NCBI GenBank assembly: GCA_946408145.1
Contig: CAMJQX010000128.1
Span: 1 to 5,012 of the forward strand
DNA: 5,012 bases
Reading direction: 5' to 3'
Origin: an uncultured Clostridia bacterium
Lineage (GTDB): Bacteria; Bacillota_A; Clostridia; Oscillospirales; Oscillospiraceae
Within the stretch, counting starts at the first letter, position 1, and each line of letters begins with the position of its first letter. The position numbers and the translations under genes were made by a program. Under the pieces are notes generated by a model. The model was not told the DNA's origin. It saw only the letters and a program-made list of their open reading frames with translations, and ran no database searches. This document shows, piece after piece, positions 1-4,997 of the stretch.

Positions 1-1028
1 GTGCTGCCGGCGCAGCCGCCGCAGAACATCAGCAGGATCAGGATCCACTTGCAGTACTCCGGCCAATCGGTGAAGTCCACGGTGCCGAAGCCGGTGGTGC
101 TGATGAGCGTGGCGGTGTTGAAGAAGGCGTGCCGCAGGGCCGTGCCGAAGCTGCCGTAGATCTTCGTGATGCCCGCGGCCAGCAGCAGCACGGAGCCGAG
201 CACGATGCAGAGGAACCAGTGCAGCTCCTCGTTCTTCGCCGCCTCCTTCCAGCGGCCGATCAGCAGCAGGAAGTAGAGGTTGAAGTTGATGCCGAAGAGC
301 AGCATGAACACCGTGATAACGATCTCGATGTACAGGCTGTTGAAGCCGCCGATGCTCGCGGGGTTTGTGGAGAAGCCTCCGGTGCCGGCGGTGGCGCAGG
401 CGTGCAGAACGGCGTCGTAAAAGCTCATGCCGCCGAGGCGCAGGAAGAAGGCCTCCGCCAGAGTCAGGCCTATGTAGATCAGATACAGCGTGATGGCGGT
501 CTTGCGCACTCTTGGCACCAGCTTGCCCACGCTGGGGCCGGGCACCTCTGCGCGCATGATGTGCATGGAGTGCTCTCCGCTCATCGGGAGCACCGCCATG
601 ATGAACACCAGCACGCCCATGCCGCCGATCCAGTGCGTGAAAAGGCGCCAGAACAGGTCGCCGCGCGGCATGGCGGGGATGTCCGTGACCACGCTGGCGC
701 CGGTCGTGGACAGGCCGGAGGCCGTCTCGAAAAAGGCGTCGTAAAAATGCGGGATGCTGCCGCTCAGGACAAAGGGCAGCGCCCCGATCGCGGAGATCAG
801 GATCCAGCCCAGACCCACGATCACAAAGCCGTCCCGCGCGACGAGCGTGCGCGTTTGAGGCTTCGGCAGCAGCAGGAGCCCGCCGAGCGCGGCCGTGACA
901 GCGATGGTGATGATGAAGTTGACAACGCGCTCATGGAAGCACAGCCCCGCGATCAGCGGCAGCAGCATCAGCGCCGCCATCGCGAGCAGGATCAGCCCCA
1001 TGACGCGGGAGATCATTCGGTAGTTCAT
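1..1028 (-). CDS. trkH: TrkH family potassium uptake protein, C-terminus cut by the window edge
   Basis: Membrane subunit of the Trk potassium uptake system, translocating K+ across the cytoplasmic membrane. The 342 visible codons begin MNYRMISRVMGL and contain alternating hydrophobic helices and re-entrant pore loops typical of the TrkH/KtrB superfamily. All four filter regions are seen: STTGAS (residues 107-112), TGGFS (216-220), STTGFGT (310-316) and the start of the fourth, GGCAGS (337-342). Each carries the expected glycine. Likely membrane helices lie near 9-30, 37-54, 68-89, 125-147, 177-200, 231-258, 271-290 and from 326. Family members are about 480 residues, so roughly the last quarter lies beyond position 1. 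The ATG overlaps the trkA stop codon (ATGA, 1025-1028) and has only a weak ribosome site (GGATGA), so translation is probably coupled to trkA. The partner is a two-domain TrkA, which supports TrkH over KtrB. Confidence 0.95.
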   Translation of the reverse strand, partial: MNYRMISRVMGLILLAMAALMLLPLIAGLCFHERVVNFIITIAVTAALGGLLLLPKPQTRTLVARDGFVIVGLGWILISAIGALPFVLSGSIPHFYDAFFETASGLSTTGASVVTDIPAMPRGDLFWRLFTHWIGGMGVLVFIMAVLPMSGEHSMHIMRAEVPGPSVGKLVPRVRKTAITLYLIYIGLTLAEAFFLRLGGMSFYDAVLHACATAGTGGFSTNPASIGGFNSLYIEIVITVFMLLFGINFNLYFLLLIGRWKEAAKNEELHWFLCIVLGSVLLLAAGITKIYGSFGTALRHAFFNTATLISTTGFGTVDFTDWPEYCKWILILLMFCGGCAGS

Positions 1029-2380
1029 GCCACGATATCATCCAGCGTCTGGAGCTTGCCCGCCGCGGAGACGACGATGGCGTGGTCTCCGGGCTGGATG
1101 ACCGTGCCGCCGTCGGGCAGGATGCTCTTGCTGCCGCGGATGACGGCCGCAATCAGTGTGTTGGCTTTGAGCTTCAGCTCGCGCAGGGGCTTGCCGACGC
1201 AGGCGGCGTTCTCGCCCACGCGGAATTCGATCGCCTCGACTCTGCCGTCGGCCAGGCGATAGAGGGTCTCCATGCTGCTGCCGGCGGAGTTCGACATGGC
1301 GCGCACATAGCGGGCCAGCTGCTCGGCGATCAGCTCTCTGGCGGAGACGATGCTGTCCAGCCCCGAGCCCTCGAGGATATCGGCGAAATGGTCCCGGTTG
1401 ACCTTGGCGACGATCTTGCCCACCCCGCACTGCCTGGCGTACAGGGAGGTGACGATATTGTCCCCGTCCTCGCCCGTCAGGGCCACAAAGGCATCGGAGG
1501 TGCACAGGCCCTCCTCCAGCAGCACGTCGCTGCGTGTGGCGTCGCCGTAGACGATGTGCGCGTCCGGCAGCAGGTCGCAGAGCCGGTCGCAGCGCTCGCG
1601 GTCCTTCTCCACCACCGTGACGGACATGCCGCTCTCCTGGAGCATGCGGCTGAGATAGACCGCGGTCCGGCTTCCGCCGACGATCATCACCTGCCGGATG
1701 GGCTTCTTGAGCTGACCGACCGCGGCGAAGAAGCGCCGCAGCTCCGCCACGGTGCCGGTGATGCTCAGGCGGTCCCCAGCCTGCAGCGTGAAGGCGCCGT
1801 TGGGGATAAAAGCGTCCTTCCCGCGCTCGACCACGCTGACCAGCACGCGGACGCCGAGCTTCGCGCCGAGATCCTTCATCTGGACGCCCTCGAGCACGCT
1901 GCCCTCGGCGACCTTGTATTCGACGATCTCCACACTGCCCTTGGAAAAGGTGTCCACGCGCACGGCGCTCGGAAAGCGCAGGATGCGCGCGATCTCGCGG
2001 GCGCACTCGAAATCGGGGTTGACGATCAGATCGAGACCCAGCGCCTCCCGCAGGAAGGCCTTCTGGCTCAGATACTCCGGGTCGCGGATGCGCGCGATCA
2101 CGTGCCGCGCGCCGAGATGGCGCGCGGAGATGCCGCAGACCATATTGACCTCGTCGTACTGGGTGGCGGCCAGCAGCAGATCCGCATCCGCCGCGCCCGC
2201 CTCGCGCAGGCTCTCGGCGTTGGTGGCGCTGCCCTCAAAGCAGATCACGTCCAGCGAATTGGAGAGCTGACTGACCCGGTCGGAATTGTGGTCGATGACG
2301 GTGATGTCATGGCCCTCATCCGCCAGGATGGAGGCGACGGAGTGTCCGATCTTTCCGCCGCCGGCGATGATGATTTTCAT
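1025..2380 (-). CDS. trkA: TrkA, cytosolic NAD-binding regulatory subunit of the Trk potassium transporter
   Basis: Peripheral gating protein that binds nucleotides and controls TrkH. At 451 residues it has the normal length and the duplicated RCK layout: RCK_N1 about 1-120, RCK_C1 about 140-222, RCK_N2 about 229-345, RCK_C2 about 370-451. The first Rossmann fold is canonical: MKIIIAGGGKIG gives GxGxxG (G7, G9, G12), and the acidic D30 ends strand 2 (VIDHN), as in NAD(H)-binding RCK domains. The second fold is degenerate: GGSRTA (235-240) replaces GxGxxG, with E258 in the VVEKD segment, so its nucleotide binding may differ. The reading frame stays open far upstream, but the start at 2380 is chosen because the homology begins there, a GGAGG site lies 8 bases upstream, and a promoter sits before it. 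It is first in the operon with trkH. Confidence 0.97.
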   Translation of the reverse strand: MKIIIAGGGKIGHSVASILADEGHDITVIDHNSDRVSQLSNSLDVICFEGSATNAESLREAGAADADLLLAATQYDEVNMVCGISARHLGARHVIARIRDPEYLSQKAFLREALGLDLIVNPDFECAREIARILRFPSAVRVDTFSKGSVEIVEYKVAEGSVLEGVQMKDLGAKLGVRVLVSVVERGKDAFIPNGAFTLQAGDRLSITGTVAELRRFFAAVGQLKKPIRQVMIVGGSRTAVYLSRMLQESGMSVTVVEKDRERCDRLCDLLPDAHIVYGDATRSDVLLEEGLCTSDAFVALTGEDGDNIVTSLYARQCGVGKIVAKVNRDHFADILEGSGLDSIVSARELIAEQLARYVRAMSNSAGSSMETLYRLADGRVEAIEFRVGENAACVGKPLRELKLKANTLIAAVIRGSKSILPDGGTVIQPGDHAIVVSAAGKLQTLDDIVA

Positions 2381-2388
2381 GGGAGATC

Positions 2389-2393
2389 CCTCC
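2389..2393 (-). promoter_or_regulatory. Ribosome binding site of trkA (GGAGG)
   Basis: On the minus strand GGAGG lies 8 bases before the ATG at 2380. This decides the start, because the same frame stays open for about 750 more bases upstream. The sequence GGAGGGATCTCCC could fold GGAG (2393-2390) onto CTCC (2385-2382) with a four-base loop, a weak hairpin that might partly mask the site. Confidence 0.85.
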
Positions 2394-2422
2394 GGTTTGC
2401 GCGTTTTTCGATTGGATGTTTT

Positions 2423-2451
2423 ATTATACCACCATGTTTCCCGATTGTACA
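2423..2451 (-). promoter_or_regulatory. Sigma70/SigA-type promoter for trkA-trkH
   Basis: On the minus strand a perfect -10 TATAAT (2428-2423) follows a 17-base spacer and a -35 TGTACA (2451-2446), which matches four of six TTGACA positions. Transcription would begin near 2416 and give a leader of roughly 35 bases before trkA. Confidence 0.75.
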
Positions 2452-2452
2452 G

Positions 2453-2481
2453 TTGCGAAATAGCTCCTCTTCGGCTATAAT
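2453..2481 (+). promoter_or_regulatory. Sigma70/SigA-type promoter for the DUF2461-glycosyltransferase unit
   Basis: A -35 TTGCGA (2453-2458; four of six consensus matches), an exact 17-base spacer and a perfect -10 TATAAT (2476-2481). Predicted initiation near 2488 leaves a leader of about 20 bases. The -35 is one base away from the -35 of the opposing trkA promoter. Confidence 0.75.
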
Positions 2482-2495
2482 CACAGCATAAGCAG

Positions 2496-2502
2496 AAAGA
2501 GG
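2496..2502 (+). promoter_or_regulatory. Ribosome binding site of the DUF2461 gene (AAAGAGG)
   Basis: AAAGAGG lies 7 bases before the ATG at 2510 and supports that start. It is weaker than the GGAGG sites of trkA and the glycosyltransferase. Confidence 0.65.
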
Positions 2503-2509
2503 TTTTGTT

Positions 2510-3184
2510 ATGTTCGAAGGCTTTACGCAGGAGACAAGCGAATTTCTCTGGGAGCTGAGCTTCAACAACGAGCGGCCCTGGTTCCAGGCGCACAGGGAGC
2601 AGTTCGAGCGCTGCCTGAACCGGCCCTTCCGCGCGCTGGCACAGGAGAGTCTGCGGCTGCTGTCGGAGCGCTGTCCGGAGCGGGACTTCCGGATGCACGT
2701 CTCCCGCATCTACCGCGACGCCCGGCGGCTCTTCGGCCGGGGCCCCTATAAGGATCACCTGTGGTTCACGCTCTTCTGCGGCAGCGGGGACGAGGACCCC
2801 TGCTTCTGGTTCGAGCTCGGCGCCGCCCGCTGGGCCTACGGGCTGGGCTTCTGGGGTGCGCGCCCGGCGATGATGGAGCAGTACCGCCGCTGCATCGACG
2901 CCAACCCCGCCCGCTTCGAGCGTATCGTGAGGGAGGTGGAGGCGGACCCGGCCTGCCGCGTGTGCGGCGAGGAGTACAAACGCCCCAAGGCCGAGCGGCC
3001 CGAGCCGATCGGCCGCTGGTACAACCGGAAAAACATCTATGTGGAGTACGCGGAGGACTTCGGCGGCGCGCTGCTGACGCCGGAGCTGCCGGAGCTGCTG
3101 TGCGGGGCTTACAGCCGCCTCATGCCCCTGCATGACTTTTTCATGGAGATCTACGACGCGAGCCGCGAGGAGGGAAAGCCATGA
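2510..3184 (+). CDS. DUF2461 / TIGR02453 family protein of unknown function
   Basis: A 224-residue soluble protein with no signal peptide or membrane segment. I assign it to DUF2461 (TIGR02453) from the pattern: N-terminal LxELSFNNERPWFQAHR (residues 14-29; family hallmark is an NN-x-R-x-WF segment followed by a helix), then RIYRDARRLFGRGPYKDHLWF (66-86; family pattern RI-x-RD...PYK), and an aromatic-rich core (CFWFELGAARWAYGLGFW, 98-115). The tail segment with RWYNRKNIYVEY (169-180) also fits. Length is normal for the family. No catalytic function is established and none is inferred. A single CxxC (C149, C152) is present but does not alone indicate a metal site. The stop overlaps the next ATG by four bases, so this gene and the glycosyltransferase are probably translated in coupling. 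Confidence 0.87.
   Translation: MFEGFTQETSEFLWELSFNNERPWFQAHREQFERCLNRPFRALAQESLRLLSERCPERDFRMHVSRIYRDARRLFGRGPYKDHLWFTLFCGSGDEDPCFWFELGAARWAYGLGFWGARPAMMEQYRRCIDANPARFERIVREVEADPACRVCGEEYKRPKAERPEPIGRWYNRKNIYVEYAEDFGGALLTPELPELLCGAYSRLMPLHDFFMEIYDASREEGKP
3168..3174 (+). promoter_or_regulatory. Ribosome binding site of the glycosyltransferase (AGGAGGG)
   Basis: A near-perfect AGGAGGG inside the last codons of the DUF2461 gene, 6 bases before the ATG at 3181. It fixes the start and suggests that translation is efficient even without coupling. Confidence 0.85.
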
Positions 3185-4215
3185 GCGCCGCGCTGACGCT
3201 GATCATGCCCGCGTGGAACGCGGAGAAATATATCGAGCGCTCGGTGCGGAGCGTGCTGGATCAGAACTTTCGCGATCTGCGCCTGCTCGCGGTGGACGAC
3301 GGCTCGACCGACGGCACCGCCGCGATCCTGAAGCGTCTGGCGGAGGCCGATCCGCGGCTGACGCCGATGACCGTGCCCAACGGCGGACCGGGTCGTGCGC
3401 GCAATCTCGCGCTCGATCTGCTCGACGAGGACACGAAGTACGTCATGTTCATCGACGCGGACGACGTGCTGCTGCCCGACGCGGCGGAGAAGGCCGTGGC
3501 CGCGGCGGAGGCGGGCGCGGATCTGGTGCTCTTCGGCTTCTCGATCATGGCCGTCGACGGCAGCCGCAGGGATTACTGCGAGCCGGCCCAGACCCTGAGC
3601 CGGGACGAACTCGGCGGCGCTCTGGGCAGGCTGTACAAGGCCAATCTCCTCAACCAGATCTGGGCCAAGCTCTTCCGGGCCGAGCATATCCGGGCTGGGC
3701 ATATCCGCTTCCCCGACTACCGCTGGGGCGAGGACCGCTTCTTCGTCTTTGACAACCTGGAACGGGCGCGGCGCGTGGCCGTGCTGCAGGACTGCCTGTA
3801 CCGCTATATCATGCACGAGGGCGAGAGCCTGATCAGCAAATACTACGACCGGAAGTTCGAGGTCTGTCTGGAGATCGACCGGCGGATGGAGGACATGTGC
3901 CGGTCTCTCGGCGTGACGGACGAGCGGGATTTCCGCTACATGTTCGCCAAGAGCGTCTTTTCCTGTCTGACGACGCTCTACGCGCCCTCCTGCCCGCTGA
4001 CGGAGGAGGAAAAGCGCGCGGCCGTGAAGGAGATCGCAAGCAATGAGCGCGTGCGGCGCCGCTGCCGGGACTGCTCCGGCGGCCTGCCGGTGCGGGCGCT
4101 CTGCGCCGTGCTGCGCAGCGGCGATCCGGCGCTCACGCTGGCAGCCTTCCGCGGCGTGGCCTGGATGGGCCGGACCGCGCCGAATCTTTTCACAAGGATC
4201 AAGCACAGGAAATAA
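3181..4215 (+). CDS. Family 2 (GT-A fold) glycosyltransferase
   Basis: Transfers a sugar from a nucleotide-sugar donor, probably to a cell-surface glycan; donor and acceptor cannot be read from the sequence. The 344-residue protein starts with the GT2 core: LTLIMPAWNAEKYIERSVRSVL (5-26), the donor-binding VDDGSTDGT (38-46), NGGPGRARN (67-75), and the metal-binding DADD (92-95, the DxD motif). Further on, KLFRAEHI (163-170) and the WGEDRFF segment (182-188; E184/D185, likely catalytic base region) match the capsule/exopolysaccharide-type GT2 pattern. Residues about 215-344 form a mostly helical C-terminal part without clear membrane helices, so it is likely cytosolic or membrane-associated. 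It is downstream of the DUF2461 gene with an ATGA overlap and is followed by a terminator, making it the last gene of its unit. No other polysaccharide genes are in view. Confidence 0.93.
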   Translation: MSAALTLIMPAWNAEKYIERSVRSVLDQNFRDLRLLAVDDGSTDGTAAILKRLAEADPRLTPMTVPNGGPGRARNLALDLLDEDTKYVMFIDADDVLLPDAAEKAVAAAEAGADLVLFGFSIMAVDGSRRDYCEPAQTLSRDELGGALGRLYKANLLNQIWAKLFRAEHIRAGHIRFPDYRWGEDRFFVFDNLERARRVAVLQDCLYRYIMHEGESLISKYYDRKFEVCLEIDRRMEDMCRSLGVTDERDFRYMFAKSVFSCLTTLYAPSCPLTEEEKRAAVKEIASNERVRRRCRDCSGGLPVRALCAVLRSGDPALTLAAFRGVAWMGRTAPNLFTRIKHRK

Positions 4216-4231
4216 ATCGCCTCTTACCGTC

Positions 4232-4268
4232 AGACGCGCCCGCCGGGAACCCGGCGGGCGCGTTTATT
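4232..4268 (+). terminator. Intrinsic terminator of the DUF2461-glycosyltransferase unit
   Basis: Perfect 13-base arms CGCGCCCGCCGGG (4235-4247) and CCCGGCGGGCGCG (4250-4262) around AA, with the stem extendable by A-T, G-T and A-T pairs (4232-4234 with 4263-4265). It begins about 17 bases after the glycosyltransferase stop. The T tract is short (TTTATT, 4263-4268), but the stem is very GC-rich. Confidence 0.85.
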
Positions 4269-4326
4269 CGTATGCGGCGCGGCGCAGGGAGTATTATCCT
4301 GTTCAAAACCGGAAGGCTGCGTATCT

Positions 4327-4368
4327 CAAGGAACTTTTCTTTCCTCTCGCGGAAAGAAAGGTTCCTTG
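4327..4368. repeat. Long AT-richer inverted repeat (18-base arms)
   Basis: CAAGGAACTTTTCTTTCC (4327-4344) pairs with GGAAAGAAAGGTTCCTTG (4351-4368) over 18 positions with a single G-U pair and a six-base loop TCTCGC. There is no T tract on the right, so it does not look like a simple terminator. Its base composition differs from the surrounding GC-rich DNA. It is probably a dispersed repeat. Confidence 0.8.
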
Positions 4369-4386
4369 GACTTCAAAGAAAGGCGA

Positions 4387-4406
4387 CAAGGGGAAGTTTC
4401 CCCTTG
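4387..4406. repeat. Short inverted repeat (9-base arms)
   Basis: CAAGGGGAA (4387-4395) and TTCCCCTTG (4398-4406) are perfect inverted copies separated by GT. It lies 18 bases after the 4327-4368 hairpin and may belong to the same composite repeat. Confidence 0.7.
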
Positions 4407-4496
4407 ACCCCTCGCAGATGTGGGGAGCCTAAGGGCTGAACATAGATCGCCGCTAAAGCAAGTACACGTGGCTGCTGAGCCCGCATACCGCTGCCG

Positions 4497-4518
4497 CTCG
4501 GTAGTACTTCTGACCGAG
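4497..4518. repeat. Small hairpin, CTCGGT/ACCGAG
   Basis: CTCGGT (4497-4502) and ACCGAG (4513-4518) form a six-base stem with a ten-base loop. Alone this could be chance; it is listed because it sits within a run of similar structures. Confidence 0.4.
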
Positions 4519-4525
4519 GTCGCAC

Positions 4526-4563
4526 CCCGCCCTTTCCCGCGGCTCGCCGGGCGGAAAAGCGGG
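4526..4563. repeat. Imperfect GC-rich hairpin
   Basis: CCCGC (4526-4530) can pair with GCGGG (4559-4563), and TTTCC (4533-4537) with GGAAA (4553-4557), with an internal bulge. It overlaps the left arm of the palindromic unit that starts at 4561, so the two folds compete. Confidence 0.4.
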
Positions 4564-4587
4564 ACGTCGAGGACACCGTCCCCTACG
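4561..4587 (+). repeat. Palindromic repeat unit A (ends in CCCCTACG)
   Basis: Stem GGGAC (4561-4565) with GTCCC (4578-4582) around a twelve-base loop GTCGAGGACACC, ending in CCCCTACG (4580-4587). It is the inverted, arm-changed counterpart of unit B: the loops match at 10 of 12 positions, while the two innermost stem pairs differ in both arms. Confidence 0.7.
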
Positions 4588-4603
4588 AAGCACAAACCGA
4601 CGT

Positions 4604-4636
4604 TTCTGCCGTAGGGGCTGGCGTCCCCGACAGCCC
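4604..4636 (-). repeat. Palindromic repeat unit B (starts with CGTAGGGG)
   Basis: CGTAGGGG at 4610-4617, then stem GGGCTG (4615-4620) with CAGCCC (4631-4636). Read on the minus strand, the segment between arms GGGCT and AGCCC is GTCGGGGACGCC, nearly the loop of unit A. The bases before CGTAGGGG (CGTTTCTGC from 4601) match those before unit C except for one missing C. Confidence 0.7.
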
Positions 4637-4658
4637 GATGTCGGTTTACCGACCGGGC
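4633..4658. repeat. Hairpin overlapping the right arm of unit B
   Basis: GCCCG (4633-4637) pairs with CGGGC (4654-4658), and GTCGGT (4640-4645) with ACCGAC (4648-4653) around TT, leaving an AT bulge. It shares bases 4633-4636 with the unit B stem, so the two folds cannot form fully together. Confidence 0.55.
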
Positions 4659-4726
4659 AGCGGCGTGAGCCTCTGCTGACGCCCGCCCGGAATGGCCAAC
4701 CGCTTCGCAGGGAACGCTATCCCCCA

Positions 4727-4763
4727 GTCTGCTTCGCAGACAGCCCCCTTTAGGCAAGGGGGC
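4727..4763. repeat. Double hairpin repeat (GTCTGC/GCAGAC and GCCCCCTT/AAGGGGGC)
   Basis: Two adjacent stems: GTCTGC (4727-4732) with GCAGAC (4736-4741) around TTC, then GCCCCCTT (4743-4750) with AAGGGGGC (4756-4763) around TAGGC. The pattern CCCCCAGTCTGCTTCGCAGA then a CCCCCTT palindrome resembles dispersed double-hairpin repeats I recall from Oscillospiraceae-like genomes. That recollection is unverified. Confidence 0.65.
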
Positions 4764-4785
4764 CTTGAGCGACGTCCGTTTCCTG

Positions 4786-4868
4786 CCGTAGGGGCCGTTC
4801 ACGAACGGCCCGCAATTGACCAGACACACACTACACAGCGGCGGGCGATTCGTGAATCGCCCCTACGG
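4786..4868. repeat. Composite element of units C and D with 10-base terminal inverted repeats
   Basis: CCGTAGGGGC (4786-4795) and GCCCCTACGG (4859-4868) are perfect terminal inverted repeats bounding an 83-base segment. Inside are unit C, stem GGGCCGTTC (4792-4800) with GAACGGCCC (4803-4811), and unit D, stem GGGCGATTC (4843-4851) with GAATCGCCC (4854-4862). About 30 AC-rich bases separate them. It is too short to code for anything. The ends look MITE-like, but no target-site duplication is evident. Confidence 0.75.
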
Positions 4869-4882
4869 GTAAATGTCCGTGC

Positions 4883-4914
4883 CCTGCTGTAGGGGCGGGG
4901 CTTGTCCCCGCCCG
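4883..4914 (-). repeat. Palindromic repeat unit E (starts with TGTAGGGG)
   Basis: TGTAGGGG (4888-4895) leads into stem GGGCGGGG (4893-4900) and CCCCGCCC (4906-4913) with loop CTTGT. The flank from 4875 to the GGGGC is the same as the flank of unit C at 19 of 22 positions, showing that the repeated unit extends beyond the hairpin. Confidence 0.75.
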
Positions 4915-4940
4915 TTTGTCCGGCTCCGCACCGTGTCGGC

Positions 4941-4960
4941 GAGAGCGCAATGCGCGTCTC
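4941..4960. repeat. Small hairpin GAGA-GCGC/GCGC-TCTC
   Basis: GAGAGCGC (4941-4948) pairs with GCGC (4952-4955) and TCTC (4957-4960) across one bulged G and a loop AAT. Modest support only. Confidence 0.4.
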
Positions 4961-4979
4961 GGTGAGGTGAGGTTCGTTT

Positions 4980-4997
4980 CCGTCTCGCATGGGACGG
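4980..4997. repeat. Small hairpin CCGTCTC/GGGACGG
   Basis: Seven pairs (one G-U) between 4980-4986 and 4991-4997 around a GCAT tetraloop. Modest support; it lies near the right edge, so a larger structure could continue outside. Confidence 0.4.

Noticed and set aside
129..1262. A 377-codon plus-strand open frame opposite trkH and trkA
   Set aside because: The product is a His/Gln/Ala/Arg-rich shadow of the minus-strand genes. The opposite strand encodes clear TrkH pore motifs.
1082..2491. A 469-codon plus-strand open frame opposite trkA
   Set aside because: It mirrors trkA codon structure and has no recognisable domain, while TrkA is unmistakable on the other strand.
2381..3133. Upstream extension of the trkA frame to a start at 3133
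   Set aside because: The frame is open because it lies antisense to the GC-rich DUF2461 gene. The TrkA fold starts at MKIIIAGGGKIG with its own GGAGG site and promoter, and the extension would cross the divergent promoter region.
3151..4206. A 351-codon minus-strand open frame opposite the glycosyltransferase
   Set aside because: A high-GC antisense shadow; the plus strand carries DDGSTDGT, DADD and a strong ribosome site.
4326..4829. A 167-codon minus-strand open frame across the repeat region
   Set aside because: It starts with GTG without a ribosome site, passes through several palindromes and encodes low-complexity Arg/Ser/Gly-rich sequence with no domain. It is best explained as an accidental frame over repeats.
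4786..4868. Insertion sequence or complete transposon
   Set aside because: Terminal inverted repeats are present, but the interior is about 60 bases, has no transposase and no obvious target duplication. It is kept only as a repeat with MITE-like ends.
4561..4914. Possible CRISPR array in the repeated palindromes
   Set aside because: The units are in mixed orientation, unevenly spaced and differ in their arms; there are no uniform direct repeats with spacers and no cas gene.
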